Assembly (NCBI RefSeq): GCF_015732285.1
Contig: NZ_WIQU01000069.1
Span: 1-64,000, forward strand
Reading direction: 5' to 3'
Source of the DNA: Pectinatus frisingensis
GTDB taxonomy: Bacteria > Bacillota > Negativicutes > Selenomonadales > Selenomonadaceae
DNA length: 64,000 nt
Below the pieces are notes generated by a model. That model saw nothing but the letters and a program-made list of their open reading frames with translations. It did not search any database and was not told where the DNA came from. Below, in pieces: positions 63,569 through 64,000 of this stretch. A program made the translations under genes and the position numbers. The number at the start of each line of letters is the position of its first letter. Position 1 is the first letter of the stretch.

Positions 63569-64000
63569 TTGTATATCGAAGCAAGAAATCTTGTGAAAAG
63601 TTATAAAGAACGCAATGTTGTAGATGAAGTTTCACTTCGGGTAAAAAAAGGTGAAATTGTCGGCCTTTTGGGACCTAATGGCGCAGGAAAAACAACTACA
63701 TTCTATATGATAATAGGAATTGAACGGCCTACACATGGGGAAATTTATTTATCAGACGTAAATGTAACTAAATTACCTATGTATAAAAGATCTGAATTGG
63801 GAATAAGCTATCTGGCCCAAGAATCATCGATATTCAGAAAATTGACGGTAGAGGACAATTTGTCAGCTATTCTAGAGACTACCGAACTATCAAAACAGGA
63901 ACAAAATAAAAAAAAGGATGAATTGATAGAAGAATTTGGCTTGGGTCATGTGCGTGCCATGAAAGGAATGCAGCTATCCGGTGGAGAAAGACGGCGTGCT
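63569..64000 (+). CDS. lptB: LPS export ABC ATPase LptB (cut by window edge)
   Basis: The first 144 codons are present and open to the edge. The start is TTG at 63569, after GGGGG 7 bases upstream, giving [21 protein letters not shown]. Walker A is [14 protein letters not shown], the Q-loop region is [17 protein letters not shown] and the ABC signature LSGGERRR is just visible at the edge. LptB drives LPS extraction with LptF and LptG, which should lie beyond the window. Confidence 0.95.
   Translation, partial: MYIEARNLVKSYKERNVVDEVSLRVKKGEIVGLLGPNGAGKTTTFYMIIGIERPTHGEIYLSDVNVTKLPMYKRSELGISYLAQESSIFRKLTVEDNLSAILETTELSKQEQNKKKDELIEEFGLGHVRAMKGMQLSGGERRRA

Noticed and set aside
1-64000. CRISPR arrays, tRNA or rRNA genes, insertion sequences, prophage
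   Set aside because: No regular repeat-spacer array, cloverleaf-like tRNA, rRNA segment, transposase or phage gene was seen on reading; small RNAs without strong structure could still be missed.

Overview
The window is about 64 kb of chromosome from a diderm (LPS-bearing) Firmicute of the class Negativicutes. The evidence is the mix of genes. A Firmicutes-type SigH, QueH, a PPi-type phosphofructokinase and two MreB paralogues sit beside a complete lipid A/Kdo pathway, BamA, TamB, Mla and Lpt genes, and P- and L-ring flagellar genes. Low GC, motility and a cysteine (PTP-like) phytase point to the Selenomonadaceae (Pectinatus/Propionispira/Selenomonas-like). That genus-level guess is inference only.

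Layout. 1-5945 (mostly minus strand): hemW (cut by the window edge), lepA, a small membrane protein, a PPi-dependent phosphofructokinase and sigH. 6306-13295: radC, then the elongation and division-site block mreB-mreC-mreD-mrdA-minC-minD-minE, closed by a strong terminator. 13403-21721: a mixed region with a flippase-like membrane protein, ruvB, queH, two conserved unknowns, a phosphodiester glycosidase with an unknown partner, the exported PTP-like phytase and a GNAT acetyltransferase. 21868-27850: a second mreB followed by rod and ring flagellar genes (flgF-like, flgG, flgA, flgH, flgI, flgJ), recalling mbl-flhO-flhP of Bacillus. 27976-31840: three exported proteins (an AMIN-domain phosphodiester glycosidase, a tiny barrel-sandwich domain, an S55-family protein).

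31939 to the right edge is the outer-membrane supercluster. First comes lipid transport (mlaE, mlaF, mlaD, tolC, tamB). Then a sigma factor and a single-pass membrane protein precede bamA, an unknown candidate beta-barrel and three Skp/OmpH-like chaperones. Then lipid A and Kdo synthesis: lpxD, a YjbH-like protein, lpxC, fabZ, lpxA, lpxI, lpxB, msbA, a waaA-lpxK fusion, kdsB, kdsA, kdsD, kdsC and lpxL. Last come the Lpt export genes lptC, lptA and lptB (cut by the right edge). Together these would make Kdo2-lipid A, flip it (MsbA), carry it across the periplasm (Lpt), fold outer-membrane proteins (Skp/Bam) and move phospholipids (Mla/TamB).

The most interesting parts are these. (1) A sigma factor and a predicted inner-membrane protein lie inside the envelope cluster, looking like a sigma/regulator pair. 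(2) MlaD carries a C-terminal region that looks like an outer-membrane barrel. (3) An uncharacterised candidate barrel protein lies between bamA and the chaperones. (4) The exported barrel-sandwich and S55 pair is unexplained. (5) Operator-like palindromes overlap the promoters of the phytase gene, of lpxC and of an unknown gene. No tRNA, rRNA, CRISPR array, insertion sequence or prophage was seen. Several start codons are moved from the longest reading frame to TTG, GTG or ATG codons with clear ribosome binding sites.
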